From positions 1 to 25,506 of the forward strand of contig CAKTZA010000058.1 in the NCBI GenBank assembly GCA_934635045.1: 25,506 nt of DNA. Reading direction: 5' to 3'. Origin of the DNA: an uncultured Kiritimatiellota bacterium. GTDB taxonomy: Bacteria > Verrucomicrobiota > Kiritimatiellia > RFP12 > UBA1067. Of the stretch, positions 7,782-16,315 are shown piece after piece; positions within the stretch are counted from its first letter, which is position 1, and every line of letters begins with the position of its first letter. The notes beneath the pieces were generated by a model. It did not search any database. It had not been told where the DNA came from and saw nothing but the letters and a program-made list of their open reading frames with translations. Both the position numbers and the translations under genes were made by a program.

Positions 7782-10700
7782 ATGATGAAGAGAATGCTGA
7801 TGGGGGCTGTCGCGTGCGCGGCGGCGGTGGTGACGGCGGAGACGCCGCAGATTCGGTTCACGGCGGAGGCGCCGTTCAGGGACGGTCGGCGCGTCGCGTC
7901 GGCCTGGGCGAAGGCCGACACGTGCGTGCGCTTTGTCGAGGTCAACACCTCGAACGTGGCGCTCGATCCGTCCGAGGCGAAACTTCTCTTCGACGAGAAG
8001 AACCTCTATGTCGCCCTGACGGGCTGGTATGACGGGCAGTACGATCTCGGCAAGGTCGAGAAGGGCATGGGCGCCGTCAACAACTTCGAGTTCTTCTTCA
8101 AGGCGGCGGGCGACTACCTGCACGTGATCGTGGACGAGTTCGGGCGGCTCTACGTCGCCAAGGGCAAGAACAAGACGGAGAGCCACGGCGTCGTCGCGAC
8201 CGTCGCGAAGACGGGCGCGAAAGTCGGGGTGTCGTCGGCATACTGGACGGCCGACCTGACGATTCCGCTGGCGCTGGCGGGGCTTTCCGCCGCGCCGACG
8301 GACGACCGTGCGGTCAGGTTCGGCGTCTTCCGCGCGAACCGCAACGTCCATCCGCGCGAAAAGCTCTTCGAGGAGCGGCTGGTCGCGAGCGGCTTCACGC
8401 CGAACAAGTACAACTACGGCGTGCCGGACACGTGGGCGGACGGCGTGATGACGCGCGCGGAAGGCCCGGCGCGGCGCGTGGAGGGGCCGGATCTCGGCGC
8501 GCGCGTGAACCTCTTCGCGAACGCCGACTTCGACGTGCCGGGGCGCGGCTGGTCCGTCTACGGCCAGGCCGCCTACCAGGAGACGATGGCGATGAGCGGC
8601 GAATGGATCTACCGCAGCAGCGGCAAGGACTACCAGGTCCTTGGGGGGCGTCCGTTCGGCAGCCTGAAGCCGGGCGCGAAGTACACGCTCGTCGTCAAGG
8701 CGCGGAGCTTCGGCGCGGGGAGCGGCCTGCGGGTCGTCTGCCTCGTGAAGACGGCGGCGGGCAAGGTTGAGGAGGGCTGCTATCCGACGATGCTCACGCC
8801 TGTCGGGCCGGAGATGCACGAGTACTTCATCCCGTTCACGGCTCCGCAGGATCCGCTGTGGACGATGGTCTTCTACAAGGTCGACAACGGCGCGAACGAC
8901 ACGGGCGTCGACTTTGCGGCCATCCGGCTGTACGAAGGCGAGATCTCGTCGTTCGAGATCCGCAAGACCGTCCGCCCCGGCCGCATGGCGATCGTTCCGG
9001 GGACGGAGATTCCCGTGAAGGCGAACCCGATCGGGCGCTTCGCGCGGCCGATCCGCGTCGCGGCGTTCATCGCGAACAAGTATTCGCACCGCGAGATCGA
9101 CGAGATCTTCGCGGGCACGGGCGTCCGCTTCGACACGATCCTCCTGACGGGCCGGGACGCCGACGTCTACGAGACCTACGGCGACCCGAAGGCGATCACC
9201 GAGCGCTTCACCAAGGGGCAGTATGACCTCATCCTCGTGCCGCGTCGCGGCGCGGAGATGTTCGGCAAGGAGATGGTCGGCTACATCGCGGCGAACGTCC
9301 GCAAGGGCGCGGGGCTCTATGTCGAGGACAGCCCGAAGATGGGCCGTTTCACCGACCTGCTCAAGGAGGTGCGCGACGGCCGGCTCGGCAAGGGCGCGGT
9401 CACGCGGGCGAAGGTCGCGCGGGGCATGAACCGGAACTACCGCACGGAGCCGGCGGGCGACGCCTACGGCAGCAGCTTCTTCCCGGAGGCGGAAATCAAC
9501 CTCGCCTCGCTCGCGTTCGCGATGTACCGCACGGCGGCCGGGTCGGCGGCGGGCGTCCGCGCGGAGACGCGCGACTACGTCTACGCGGGCGAACGCCACG
9601 CGGTCACGACGTCGTTCGACGCCACGGGCGCGGTCGTCGGCTGGCGGGACGACGTGACGCCGGTCTCGGGCGCGCGGCTCGGCGCGTTCGCCGACGACGG
9701 CGCGAAATCGACCGTCGCCGTCGCGGGCGACTGCGCGGGCGTCACGCTCCGCTGGGAGCTGCGCGACTTCTCGCAGCGCATGCTCGCGGCGGACGAGGTT
9801 CCGGCGGCGGCGCAGGTCTCGTTCGAGCTGCCGCGCCGGAAGCTCTACACGAACCTCGGCCTCGTGCGCCTCTACCTGCTGAAGGGCGGTGCGGTCGCCG
9901 ATGCGCGCGGCGAGGCGGTGTACGTGCGCGGCAACGACCGCGCGCGCCTGATGGACGACTTCACCGGCAGCGCCTGGCCGGGGTGCGACTGGCCGGACGA
10001 GAGCGCGCAGCTGGAGAACATCGGCATCCGCGCGACGGTGATCCCCGCCGGCGGCGCCGAGACCTTCACGCGCTCGCAGTCGCTCGGCTTCGCGGTCGGC
10101 GGCAGCTGGGTCGGCGACGGCTCGACGTTCTGCGGCTGGCCGCAGAAGTCGAACGTGCGCACGCCGAGTTTCAACACGGCGGCGTGGCGGCAGGATCGTT
10201 CGGCCAAGGTGCGCGAACTCTGCGCGCGCCGCGCGCGATACGGCATCCTCGACAACGGGCTTTGCGACGAGCCCAACCTCTCGCGCCCCGGCACGGCGGA
10301 CGAGGTCGACGCCCATCCGGAGAACCTCGCGGAGTACCGCGTGCGGATGGCGCGCAAATACGGCACGATCGCGGAATACAACCGCCGCCACCAGACGGCG
10401 CACGCGAGCTTCGCCGACCTCGGCCAGACCCTGCAGGCGGACGCGCGCAAGTCGGGCCGGTACGCGGAGTTCATCGAATGGCGCAACTTCAACGTCGACC
10501 GCTGGGTCGAGGCGATCCGGCTCGTCTCCGACGCGGCAAAGGCGAGCGACTCGGACGTGCTGTTCACGATGTGCAACTCGTTCGGTCAGAGCGCGCTCTC
10601 CGGCAACGACTACTACAAGCTGCTGACGCGCGCGGGCCTCGACTTCTCGACCGAGTACACCTGCATGGTCTACTTCGGGCGCGGGGCGATCTACAATTAC

Positions 10701-11996
10701 GACGAGCTCATCCGCTCGTTCCGCCCCGACATCCGCTGCTGGGGGTGGACGGGCTACTTCTACTCGCGTCCGCGCGCGCGCTTCATGCCGTGGTGGTTCG
10801 CCTGCCACCGCTACGGCGGCTTCAGCTGGTACGCGGCGACGGCGCCCGGCTACAACATCGTGGACGGCGCGACGGCCGCGCTGACGGTTGACGGCAGGGA
10901 TCTCAAGGAGTCGCTGGACGACTCGCGGCTCCTGACGGGTCTCGGCAAGGTGCTCACCTGCTGGGACTGGGCGCCGCGCGACGTCGCGATCTACTACTCG
11001 CACGACTCGATGCTCCTCGCGACGATTCTCGGCGCGGAGACGAAGAACGGGCAGGTCGACGCGTCGGGGCCGCTGCACGACTACATGTATTCGCGGCAGG
11101 GCGCGCAGTACACGGTCGAGGACCTCCTCTACCAGCACGACTTCGTCGCGCCCGAGCAGGTCGTCGAACAGAACCGCCTCGCGGGCGTCAAGGCGCTGTT
11201 CCTGCCGCGCATCCTCGCGATGAGCGACGCCGAGGTCGCGGCGGTCAAGGCGTACCTCGCGCGGGGCGGCCGGGCGATCTGCGACGTGCGGCCCGGCGAC
11301 TACGACGAGCTCGGCGTGAAGCGCGCGGCGAATCCGTTTGCGGACTGCGCGGGGCTGACGGTTCGGGGCGTGAACTTCGACGACCTCGACACGGCGTGCC
11401 GCACGGACGTAAAGGCGTTCCTCGCGGCGGCGGGCGCGACGCCGGCCCTCGTCGGCGCGCAGACGGTCGCGCACCTCGGACGCGAGGCGATGCACTACGT
11501 CTCGGGCGACGCCGACCTCTATGCGGTTCTGCGCATGCCGGGACGCTCCGAAGACGACGCGGCGGACGACTTCACGTTCGCGAAGCGGGGGCATGTCTAC
11601 GACGTCCGGGCGCAGAAGTACCTCGGCGAGACGGATCGCGTGACGGCGAAGGTGCCGCTGACGGAGGCGTCGGTTTTCGCCGTCCTGCCCGCGAAGGTCG
11701 AGGGCGTCGGCCTCGCCGCGCCGGCGACCGTGGCGCGGGGGACAGACCTCATGGCCGAGCTGGCGGTGCGCACGGCGACCGCCGTCCGGGAGATTCCCGC
11801 CTACGTCCTCCACGTCGAGGTCGTCCCGCCCTCCGGGAAGGCGCGCTTCCACTTCCGGCGCAACCTGCTGACGCAGGGCGGCACGGCGCGGCTTGCCTTC
11901 GCGCTCGCGCTTGACGACGAGCCGGGCACGTGGAAGGTGCGCGTCACCGAGCCGCTCACGGGCGCCACGGCCGAGAAGGCCGTGCAGGTCAGGTAA
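7782..11996 (+). CDS. Exported multidomain glycoside hydrolase-like protein (CBM9-like, GH42-like)
   Basis: Starting at ATG 7782 (GAGGAG 10 nt upstream), this is 1404 residues with signal peptide MMKRMLMGAVACAAAVVTA. An earlier in-frame GTG at 7764 would place residues ahead of the signal and is less likely. Residues about 20-225 look like a family 9 carbohydrate-binding domain (SEAKLLFDEKNLYVAL..., FEFFFKAAGDYLHVIVD). About 240-390 resembles a second galactose-binding-like jelly roll. About 800-1050 resembles a GH42-type TIM barrel, with a GLCDEPN segment near 827 in place of the usual acid/base motif and ARKYGTIAEYNRRH where GH42 has KYGTL..LN. A trimerisation-like domain (DVAIYYSHDSM..., LFLPRILAMSDAEVAAVKAYLARGGR) follows at about 1065-1170. 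The cysteine cluster of GH42 is absent. It is 15 nt upstream of a true GH42 gene, so joint degradation of a galactose-rich glycan is likely; the activity is not proven. Confidence 0.8.
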   Translation: MMKRMLMGAVACAAAVVTAETPQIRFTAEAPFRDGRRVASAWAKADTCVRFVEVNTSNVALDPSEAKLLFDEKNLYVALTGWYDGQYDLGKVEKGMGAVNNFEFFFKAAGDYLHVIVDEFGRLYVAKGKNKTESHGVVATVAKTGAKVGVSSAYWTADLTIPLALAGLSAAPTDDRAVRFGVFRANRNVHPREKLFEERLVASGFTPNKYNYGVPDTWADGVMTRAEGPARRVEGPDLGARVNLFANADFDVPGRGWSVYGQAAYQETMAMSGEWIYRSSGKDYQVLGGRPFGSLKPGAKYTLVVKARSFGAGSGLRVVCLVKTAAGKVEEGCYPTMLTPVGPEMHEYFIPFTAPQDPLWTMVFYKVDNGANDTGVDFAAIRLYEGEISSFEIRKTVRPGRMAIVPGTEIPVKANPIGRFARPIRVAAFIANKYSHREIDEIFAGTGVRFDTILLTGRDADVYETYGDPKAITERFTKGQYDLILVPRRGAEMFGKEMVGYIAANVRKGAGLYVEDSPKMGRFTDLLKEVRDGRLGKGAVTRAKVARGMNRNYRTEPAGDAYGSSFFPEAEINLASLAFAMYRTAAGSAAGVRAETRDYVYAGERHAVTTSFDATGAVVGWRDDVTPVSGARLGAFADDGAKSTVAVAGDCAGVTLRWELRDFSQRMLAADEVPAAAQVSFELPRRKLYTNLGLVRLYLLKGGAVADARGEAVYVRGNDRARLMDDFTGSAWPGCDWPDESAQLENIGIRATVIPAGGAETFTRSQSLGFAVGGSWVGDGSTFCGWPQKSNVRTPSFNTAAWRQDRSAKVRELCARRARYGILDNGLCDEPNLSRPGTADEVDAHPENLAEYRVRMARKYGTIAEYNRRHQTAHASFADLGQTLQADARKSGRYAEFIEWRNFNVDRWVEAIRLVSDAAKASDSDVLFTMCNSFGQSALSGNDYYKLLTRAGLDFSTEYTCMVYFGRGAIYNYDELIRSFRPDIRCWGWTGYFYSRPRARFMPWWFACHRYGGFSWYAATAPGYNIVDGATAALTVDGRDLKESLDDSRLLTGLGKVLTCWDWAPRDVAIYYSHDSMLLATILGAETKNGQVDASGPLHDYMYSRQGAQYTVEDLLYQHDFVAPEQVVEQNRLAGVKALFLPRILAMSDAEVAAVKAYLARGGRAICDVRPGDYDELGVKRAANPFADCAGLTVRGVNFDDLDTACRTDVKAFLAAAGATPALVGAQTVAHLGREAMHYVSGDADLYAVLRMPGRSEDDAADDFTFAKRGHVYDVRAQKYLGETDRVTAKVPLTEASVFAVLPAKVEGVGLAAPATVARGTDLMAELAVRTATAVREIPAYVLHVEVVPPSGKARFHFRRNLLTQGGTARLAFALALDDEPGTWKVRVTEPLTGATAEKAVQVR

Positions 11997-12011
11997 GCGG
12001 GGGCCGTGCCG

Positions 12012-14348
12012 ATGAAGATCAGGACGCTGGCCGCGCTGCTGACGCTCGCCTCGACGGGCGTGTCCGTTGCGGACGTCTCGGTCGTGCGATGCGACGTCAC
12101 GCCCGTCCGGGCCGAACGCCGTCCGGAAGCGGGGCCGCGCGCCCTGCGGCGCGTCGGCGTGACGTCTGTCCGCCCGGATGACGCGGAACTGCGTGTCGTG
12201 CCCGCGCCGGACGGCGTGCGCGCGTTCGACGCGAAGCTGGCGACGGCGAAAGGGCCGGTCTTCGTCCGCTACGCCCGCACGGGGGCTCGGGAACGCCTGG
12301 TCGTCACGGCGCCCGTTCCGGCGACGGTCGCCTTCGGAGGCGAGACGCGCGCGGTCGGGCCCGGCACGCACACGTTCGGGCCGGGCGGTTCGCTGGAGAA
12401 CTTCTGCGTCGCCTACTATCCCGAAGCGTGGGACGAGGCGCGCTGGCCGCGCGACCTCGCGCTCATGAGGGAGCTGGGCGTCGACCTGGTGCGCATCGGC
12501 GAGTTCAACTGGGGCCGGTTCGAGCCGACGGAGGGGACATTCGACTTTGCGCCGTACAGGCGTTTCCTGAAGCTCTGCGCGCAGGCGGGAATCGACGTGC
12601 TCCTGTGCACGCCGACGGCGGCGTGCCCGCGCTGGATGGCGGCGAACTACCCCGAGACGGAGAAGACGCGCGCGGACGGCTCGAAGCCGCCGTCCGGCAT
12701 CCGCCAGACGAGCTGCCTGACGAGCGCGCGCTTCCACGCCTTCTCGCGGCGCATCGTCGCGAAGATGGCCGAGGCGTTCAGGGACGAGCCGGCGGTCGTC
12801 GCCTGGCAGCTCGACAACGAGCTGTCGCTGCGCGGGGCGACGGGCCAGTGCGTCTGCGAGGGCTGTGCGCGCGGGTTCCGCGCGTACCTGAAGGGCCTCT
12901 ATGGCACGCTGGAGAACCTGAACCGCCGCTGGAACGGCGCCTTCTGGAGCGGCGACTTCCAGGCCTGGGACGAGATCAAGGTGCCGATCAACGAGCGGCA
13001 TCGGCAGGGCTGGCAGTACGACTACAACCGTTTCCAGTCCCTTGCGATGGAGCGGCTCCTGCATGACCAGAAGACGATTCTCGAAAAGGCGAATCCCTAC
13101 TGGCGGCTGACGACGAACAATCCCGACTTCGGCGAGGGCCAGCGCATCGACCTCGTGATGCGCGACCTGGGCTACGCCTCGACCGACCGCTATCCGAGTC
13201 TCGCGAACCGCGACCGCACGCGCTGGGCATACGGCGTCTTCCGCGCCGTGACGGGGCATGAACGCCACTTCATGATCGGCGAGACGGGAACGTGGGGGAT
13301 GTCCGCCGACCGGGCGGACGCCTATGGGCTGATGCGCGTCTGGCTTTGGGATGCGGCCCTGCATGGCGCGGAGACCTATTCCTATTACCGCTGGCGGATG
13401 TCCGTCATGGGCGAGGAGACGCATCCGGCCATCTTGCCGTGGAGCGGCGAGCCGGGCGTCACGTTCGAGAAGATCCGGGAGAACCTGCGCGAGTTCCGAT
13501 CCGTCGGCGAGGCGATTGCCCGCACGCCGCTCCCCGAAAGCCCGGTTGCGATCCTGTACGATCCTGAGGCGTCCGACCTGCATCGCATGGATCAGTGCAC
13601 GTACGGCATGATGCAGCGCGGACACACGGCGTTCTACGGCGCCTTCCTGCGGTACGGGCTCTTGCCGCGCATCGTGATGAAGCGTCCCGGCGACATCGAT
13701 TTCGCGGACGCGAAGATCCTGGTCTTGCCGTTTGTCGAGGTCGTCGATGAGTCTTTGCAGGCGCAATTGCGCGCCTTTGTGCGGAACGGCGGCGTCCTCG
13801 TCTCGTCCGTCCGCCTCAACTGCTTCGAGCCGCTGGGGCACAGCTACGTGAGCGAGGTCTCGCCGCGCGGGCTCCGCGATGTGTTTGGCCTTGACGTGGG
13901 CGACTGGTACGGGGTCGCGTCGGGAACCGTCGACTTTCACGGCGCGCCGTATTCCTATCGCGACGTGATCGAGTGCCTGAAGCCGCATCTGGGGTGTGAA
14001 GTCCTGGTGCGCCTGTCGTCCACGTGCTTCAAGGGCGCGCCGCTGCTGACCTGCAACCGCGTCGGGAAGGGCGTCGCGTACTATCTTGCGGCGCCTCCGG
14101 ACGAGGCAGGCGCGGATGTGTTCGTGAAGGAACTGCTCGCGCGGCATGGCTACGACACGTCCCGCCGGTGGCCGCTGGAGGTCACGCGCCTCAGGCGTGG
14201 GCGGCATGTCGTGGTCACGAACGTCTCGGATCGTACGCTGGAGATTCCGCCCGAATCGGGCGAACTTGTCCTGGGGCGTCCGGTCCTGCGGGACGGCAAG
14301 ACGTTCGTCGGCCCGTGGGATGTCCTGGTCTGGCGGCAGCCGGACTGA
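12012..14348 (+). CDS. Exported GH42 beta-galactosidase
   Basis: A 778-residue protein with signal peptide MKIRTLAALLTLASTGVSVA. ATG 12012 is preferred over GTG 12006 because GGGGG lies 8 nt upstream and the signal begins cleanly. A small N-terminal domain is followed by a GH42 TIM barrel opening at FCVAYYPEAWDEARWPRDLALMRELG (about 130-155). WQLDNE gives acid/base E270, and MIGETG gives the likely nucleophile E424. Four cysteines (C205, C280, C282, C285, the last three as CVCEGC) match the zinc cluster of Thermus-type GH42 enzymes. The trimerisation domain (SPVAILYDPEAS..., ILVLPFVEVVDESLQAQLRAFVRNGG) is about 520-665. The enzyme removes terminal beta-galactose from glycans outside the cytoplasm. 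It follows the preceding glycosidase-like gene by 15 nt. Confidence 0.93.
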   Translation: MKIRTLAALLTLASTGVSVADVSVVRCDVTPVRAERRPEAGPRALRRVGVTSVRPDDAELRVVPAPDGVRAFDAKLATAKGPVFVRYARTGARERLVVTAPVPATVAFGGETRAVGPGTHTFGPGGSLENFCVAYYPEAWDEARWPRDLALMRELGVDLVRIGEFNWGRFEPTEGTFDFAPYRRFLKLCAQAGIDVLLCTPTAACPRWMAANYPETEKTRADGSKPPSGIRQTSCLTSARFHAFSRRIVAKMAEAFRDEPAVVAWQLDNELSLRGATGQCVCEGCARGFRAYLKGLYGTLENLNRRWNGAFWSGDFQAWDEIKVPINERHRQGWQYDYNRFQSLAMERLLHDQKTILEKANPYWRLTTNNPDFGEGQRIDLVMRDLGYASTDRYPSLANRDRTRWAYGVFRAVTGHERHFMIGETGTWGMSADRADAYGLMRVWLWDAALHGAETYSYYRWRMSVMGEETHPAILPWSGEPGVTFEKIRENLREFRSVGEAIARTPLPESPVAILYDPEASDLHRMDQCTYGMMQRGHTAFYGAFLRYGLLPRIVMKRPGDIDFADAKILVLPFVEVVDESLQAQLRAFVRNGGVLVSSVRLNCFEPLGHSYVSEVSPRGLRDVFGLDVGDWYGVASGTVDFHGAPYSYRDVIECLKPHLGCEVLVRLSSTCFKGAPLLTCNRVGKGVAYYLAAPPDEAGADVFVKELLARHGYDTSRRWPLEVTRLRRGRHVVVTNVSDRTLEIPPESGELVLGRPVLRDGKTFVGPWDVLVWRQPD

Positions 14349-14400
14349 TCCCGCAACGGACGGTGCTTCGCGCGCGCCTAACAGCAGAGGGGGCTTCCGT

Positions 14401-14414
14401 GTTGTAATTACAAC
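14401..14414 (+). promoter_or_regulatory. Perfect 14-bp palindrome upstream of the superoxide reductase gene
   Basis: GTTGTAATTACAAC is a perfect dyad in an otherwise GC-rich spacer, 123 nt before the dfx start. A candidate extended -10 (TGCTATCAT, -10 hexamer TATCAT at 14435-14440) lies just downstream, with no good -35 at normal spacing. Size, A+T richness and position fit an operator for a dimeric repressor. A PerR/Fur-family site is one reading, given the target gene, but the sequence is not a consensus box. Confidence 0.5.
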
Positions 14415-14536
14415 GGACTTCTTTCCCGCAAGATGCTATCATTCTCGCCGTCAAGGGTGCGGTGTGTCGTCCGCGTCAGGGGGACACGGGCACGCAACCG
14501 CTTCCGGCGCAAACGAAACGGAAAGGAAATCAGGCC

Positions 14537-14905
14537 ATGAAGTTCTACAAGTGTGACGTGTGCGGCAAGATTGTCGCGCTGGTGAAGGAGACGTCCGTCG
14601 ACACGGTCTGCTGCGGGCAGCCGATGCGCGAGCTCGTGCCGGGCACGACGGACGGCGCGGCGGAGAAGCATGTTCCCGTCTGCAAGCAGGAGGGGAACAC
14701 GGTCACGGTGACGGTCGGTGCGGTGGCGCATCCCATGACGGACGACCACTTCATCGAGTGGATCTTCCTCGAGACCGCGAACGGCAACCAGCGCAAGGCG
14801 CTGAAGCCGGGGGACAGGCCCGAGGCGGTCTTCGCGCTCGTGCCGTCCGACACGGTGAAGAGCGCCTCCGCCTACTGCAACATCCACGGGCTGTGGCGGA
14901 ATTAG
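14537..14905 (+). CDS. dfx: Class I desulfoferrodoxin / superoxide reductase
   Basis: A 122-residue superoxide reductase with both iron centres. The N-terminal desulforedoxin domain has C6, C9, C25 and C26 (CDVC...VCCGQPM) for the FeCys4 site. The catalytic domain has E43-K44-H45, H65 (HPM), H71 (DDHFIEW), C114 and H117 (YCNIHGLW). These match the four-His one-Cys site and the conserved Glu-Lys pair of the family. It reduces superoxide to peroxide without making oxygen and is typical of anaerobes. ATG 14537 is chosen because AAAGGA (14522-14527) precedes it and translation begins exactly at the domain; the frame is open further upstream to 14462. It stands alone after the palindrome at 14401. 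Confidence 0.96.
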   Translation: MKFYKCDVCGKIVALVKETSVDTVCCGQPMRELVPGTTDGAAEKHVPVCKQEGNTVTVTVGAVAHPMTDDHFIEWIFLETANGNQRKALKPGDRPEAVFALVPSDTVKSASAYCNIHGLWRN

Positions 14906-15067
14906 GCGCACCGTCACGCCACGAAGGGCAGGCCGCCGCGAAGGGCGAAGCGACATCGCCCCTCGCGATGGCTCGTTCTTCGTTTGGCTGCCGAAACAGG
15001 GTTGCGTAACTTAATTCCGTTTGAGGGGTAGGGTTGGCTACATGGCCCGTAGCGACGAGCCCGTTTT

Positions 15068-15076
15068 TGGTATAAT
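15068..15076 (+). promoter_or_regulatory. Extended -10 promoter of the flavin reductase gene
   Basis: TGGTATAAT (TGn plus a consensus -10 at 15071-15076) has no recognisable -35 at 17 nt. The same block, with the preceding GAGCCCGTTTT, is repeated at 24150-24158 before the truncated gene copy. A start near 15083 leaves a leader of about 76 nt. Confidence 0.75.
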
Positions 15077-15100
15077 TCGTCTCGAATGATTTGTGGTGAG

Positions 15101-15137
15101 GGTGTCGCGTTTCCTGAAACGGGAAATGCGCGGCAAC
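15101..15137 (+). promoter_or_regulatory. Leader hairpin before the flavin reductase gene
   Basis: An outer stem 15101-15109 pairs with 15129-15137 (one mismatch, one G-U), and an inner stem TTTCC (15110-15114) pairs with GGAAA (15122-15126). The loop is TGAAACG. The Shine-Dalgarno AGGAGG at 15146-15151 lies outside the stem. A homologous leader at 24183-24219 has different bases but the same fold. Function is unknown; translation control or mRNA stability are both possible. Confidence 0.55.
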
Positions 15138-15158
15138 AAACAATCAGGAGGCGACAAG

Positions 15159-15719
15159 ATGAAGAAGAACTTTGGACCCAAGGCGTGGCTCTATCCAATG
15201 CCAGTGCTGATCATCGGCTCGTATGACGAGAACGGAAACGCGGATGCGATGAACGCGGCGTGGGGCGGTATTTCGCTTGAAGACCGCATTTCGATCTGCG
15301 TGGACGATGCGCACAAGACGACGGCGAACGTCCTTGCGCGCAAGGCGTTCACGGTTCACGTCGCGGACGTGAAGAACCTCGTCGCGTGCGACTACGTGGG
15401 CTGCGTCTCGGCGAACAAAACGCCCGACAAGCTCGCGAAGACGGGCTGGACGATCGTGAAGAGCGCGTTCGTCGATGCGCCCGTGATCGAGGATCTGCCG
15501 ATGGTGCTGGAATGCGAACTCGTGAGCTACGACACGTCCGACTGCCGGATGGTCGGCAAGATCGTCAACGTCGGCATCGACGCGTCCGTGCTGACGGCGG
15601 ACGGCAAGGTCGATGTCGCGCGGCTCGCGCCGATCACGTTCGATCCCGTCAACCACGTCTACCACAGGCTCGGCGAAGCTGTCGGCGCGGCGTTCAAGGC
15701 CGGACTCGCGCTGAAATGA
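15159..15719 (+). CDS. Flavin reductase-domain (flavoredoxin-like) protein
   Basis: A 186-residue protein of the flavin reductase-like FMN-binding split-barrel family. The opening MKKNFGPKAWLYPMPVLIIG, then NAAWGGISLEDRISICV, then a K/R-rich TTANVLARKAFTVHVAD segment are typical of the short flavoredoxin-type members in anaerobes. They bind FMN and pass electrons to partners such as iron-sulfur or rubredoxin-like proteins. ATG 15159 is supported by AGGAGG 7 nt upstream; the frame is open to 15093 but that part is leader RNA. It sits beside superoxide reductase, so a redox or oxygen-stress role is plausible. A second, truncated copy of promoter, leader and first 89 coding bases lies at 24122-24329. 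Confidence 0.88.
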   Translation: MKKNFGPKAWLYPMPVLIIGSYDENGNADAMNAAWGGISLEDRISICVDDAHKTTANVLARKAFTVHVADVKNLVACDYVGCVSANKTPDKLAKTGWTIVKSAFVDAPVIEDLPMVLECELVSYDTSDCRMVGKIVNVGIDASVLTADGKVDVARLAPITFDPVNHVYHRLGEAVGAAFKAGLALK

Positions 15720-15737
15720 GGGCAGTTGGCGGCTACG

Positions 15738-15971
15738 CCGCAAGGATGTTGGTGCAAATGTCGGTGCAAGGCTTTCGGCGCGCGAACGTGACCTGTTGGA
15801 GCTGCTGCATTTGGACGGGACGCTGACAGCCGTTCGCATTGCCGAGGCCTATTCGATTTGGTGCGACAGGCGGAGCGACTTCTGACGGTGGTCAAGAGAA
15901 AGGGACGGATCGCACGTCGAGGATCTGACAGATGCGGAATTTGGATTCTCAAAAGCCCAGAGAAGGCGTAG
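15738..15971 (+). pseudogene. Decayed 3' end of a fic gene (winged-helix part)
   Basis: This stretch aligns along its length with 25145-25380, the C-terminal part of the intact fic gene. Shared blocks include GGCGCGCGAACGTGACCTG, TGGACGGGACGCTGAC and TGGATTCTCAAAAG. Only about two copies of the 12-bp linker repeat remain, and one base is lost near 15860 (GATTTGGTGCGAC against GATTTCGACGCGAC), which breaks the frame. The Fic catalytic part is missing. It begins about 20 nt after the flavin reductase stop, so the ancestral order was flavin reductase then fic. Confidence 0.85.
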
Positions 15972-16001
15972 TCTGTGGGTGCGAACAAAGCGCGCGTCCT
16001 C

Positions 16002-16101
16002 ATTCCGCCGCGACACGGGCGGGCGAGAAATATGATATAATCTCCATCGTTCTCCATCGTTCTCCATCGTTTCCTCGCGTGGGTGCGGTTCGCTGTGCGC
16101 G
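16002..16101 (+). repeat. Promoter-bearing repeat, copy 1, with 10-bp tandem repeats
   Basis: ATTCCGCCGCG...GGGCGAGAAATATGATATAAT here and at 16713-16795 are clearly homologous and both continue into GCGTGGGTGCGGTTCGC. The block holds an extended -10 TGATATAAT (hexamer 16036-16041). In this copy TCTCCATCGT is repeated three times at 16041-16070, directly in the initial transcribed region; the second copy has only one degenerate unit. Confidence 0.85.
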
Positions 16102-16164
16102 CAAGTCATGACGCCAAAGACGTTTCTTGATAATCGGGGATTGGAGAGTTGCCATGAAGACTGA
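16102..16164 (+). pseudogene. 3' fragment of a PIN-domain gene
   Basis: The bases match 17357-17419 exactly in frame and encode the last 20 residues of the PIN protein (QVMTPKTFLDNRGLESCHED). The fragment follows directly on the promoter-bearing repeat. The first 149 codons are missing. It marks the left edge of a 253-bp duplicated segment. Confidence 0.88.
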
Positions 16165-16315
16165 CAATGAGATTGTTCGTGAGGTGCGTGAAGTTCGGCA
16201 TCAGATTGCGCTGTCGTGCGGGAATGACATCCGCAAGATTATCGACTACGCAAATGCCGTCTATGAGCAGTTCGTCGCGCGGTCGCACAAAATGAATGGT
16301 GCTGCCAATGCCTAA
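16154..16315 (+). CDS. Small toxin-antitoxin-type partner protein, copy 1
   Basis: A 53-residue protein (MKTDNEIVREVREVRHQIALSCG...) that is helical and charged. It differs from the copy at 17409 only near the C-terminus (RSHKMNGAANA against RSRKMNGVANV). Such short EVRxxR..IA..CGNDI..I proteins commonly sit directly downstream of VapC-like PIN genes. Here the PIN gene is only a fragment, so this copy lacks its partner but has a promoter at 16033-16041. The ATG overlaps the fragment stop by 11 nt. Whether it is the antitoxin is unproven. Confidence 0.65.
   Translation: MKTDNEIVREVREVRHQIALSCGNDIRKIIDYANAVYEQFVARSHKMNGAANA

Noticed and set aside
7281..14207. A very long open frame on the minus strand (over 2300 codons)
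   Set aside because: It is the mirror of GC-rich coding sequence on the + strand. It is rich in Arg, Ala and Val without motifs, while the + strand holds well-recognised enzymes over the same bases.
11737..14832. Further REP-like GGGGACAG(A/G)CC cores inside the glycosidase and dfx genes
   Set aside because: Single imperfect matches in well-conserved coding positions; codon use alone explains them.
14943..14961. Terminator after the superoxide reductase gene
   Set aside because: A 6-bp GGGCGA/TCGCCC stem is present but no T tract follows, so it is not supported as an intrinsic terminator.
16041..16070. CRISPR array
   Set aside because: Units are only 10 bp with no spacers and no cas genes are present.
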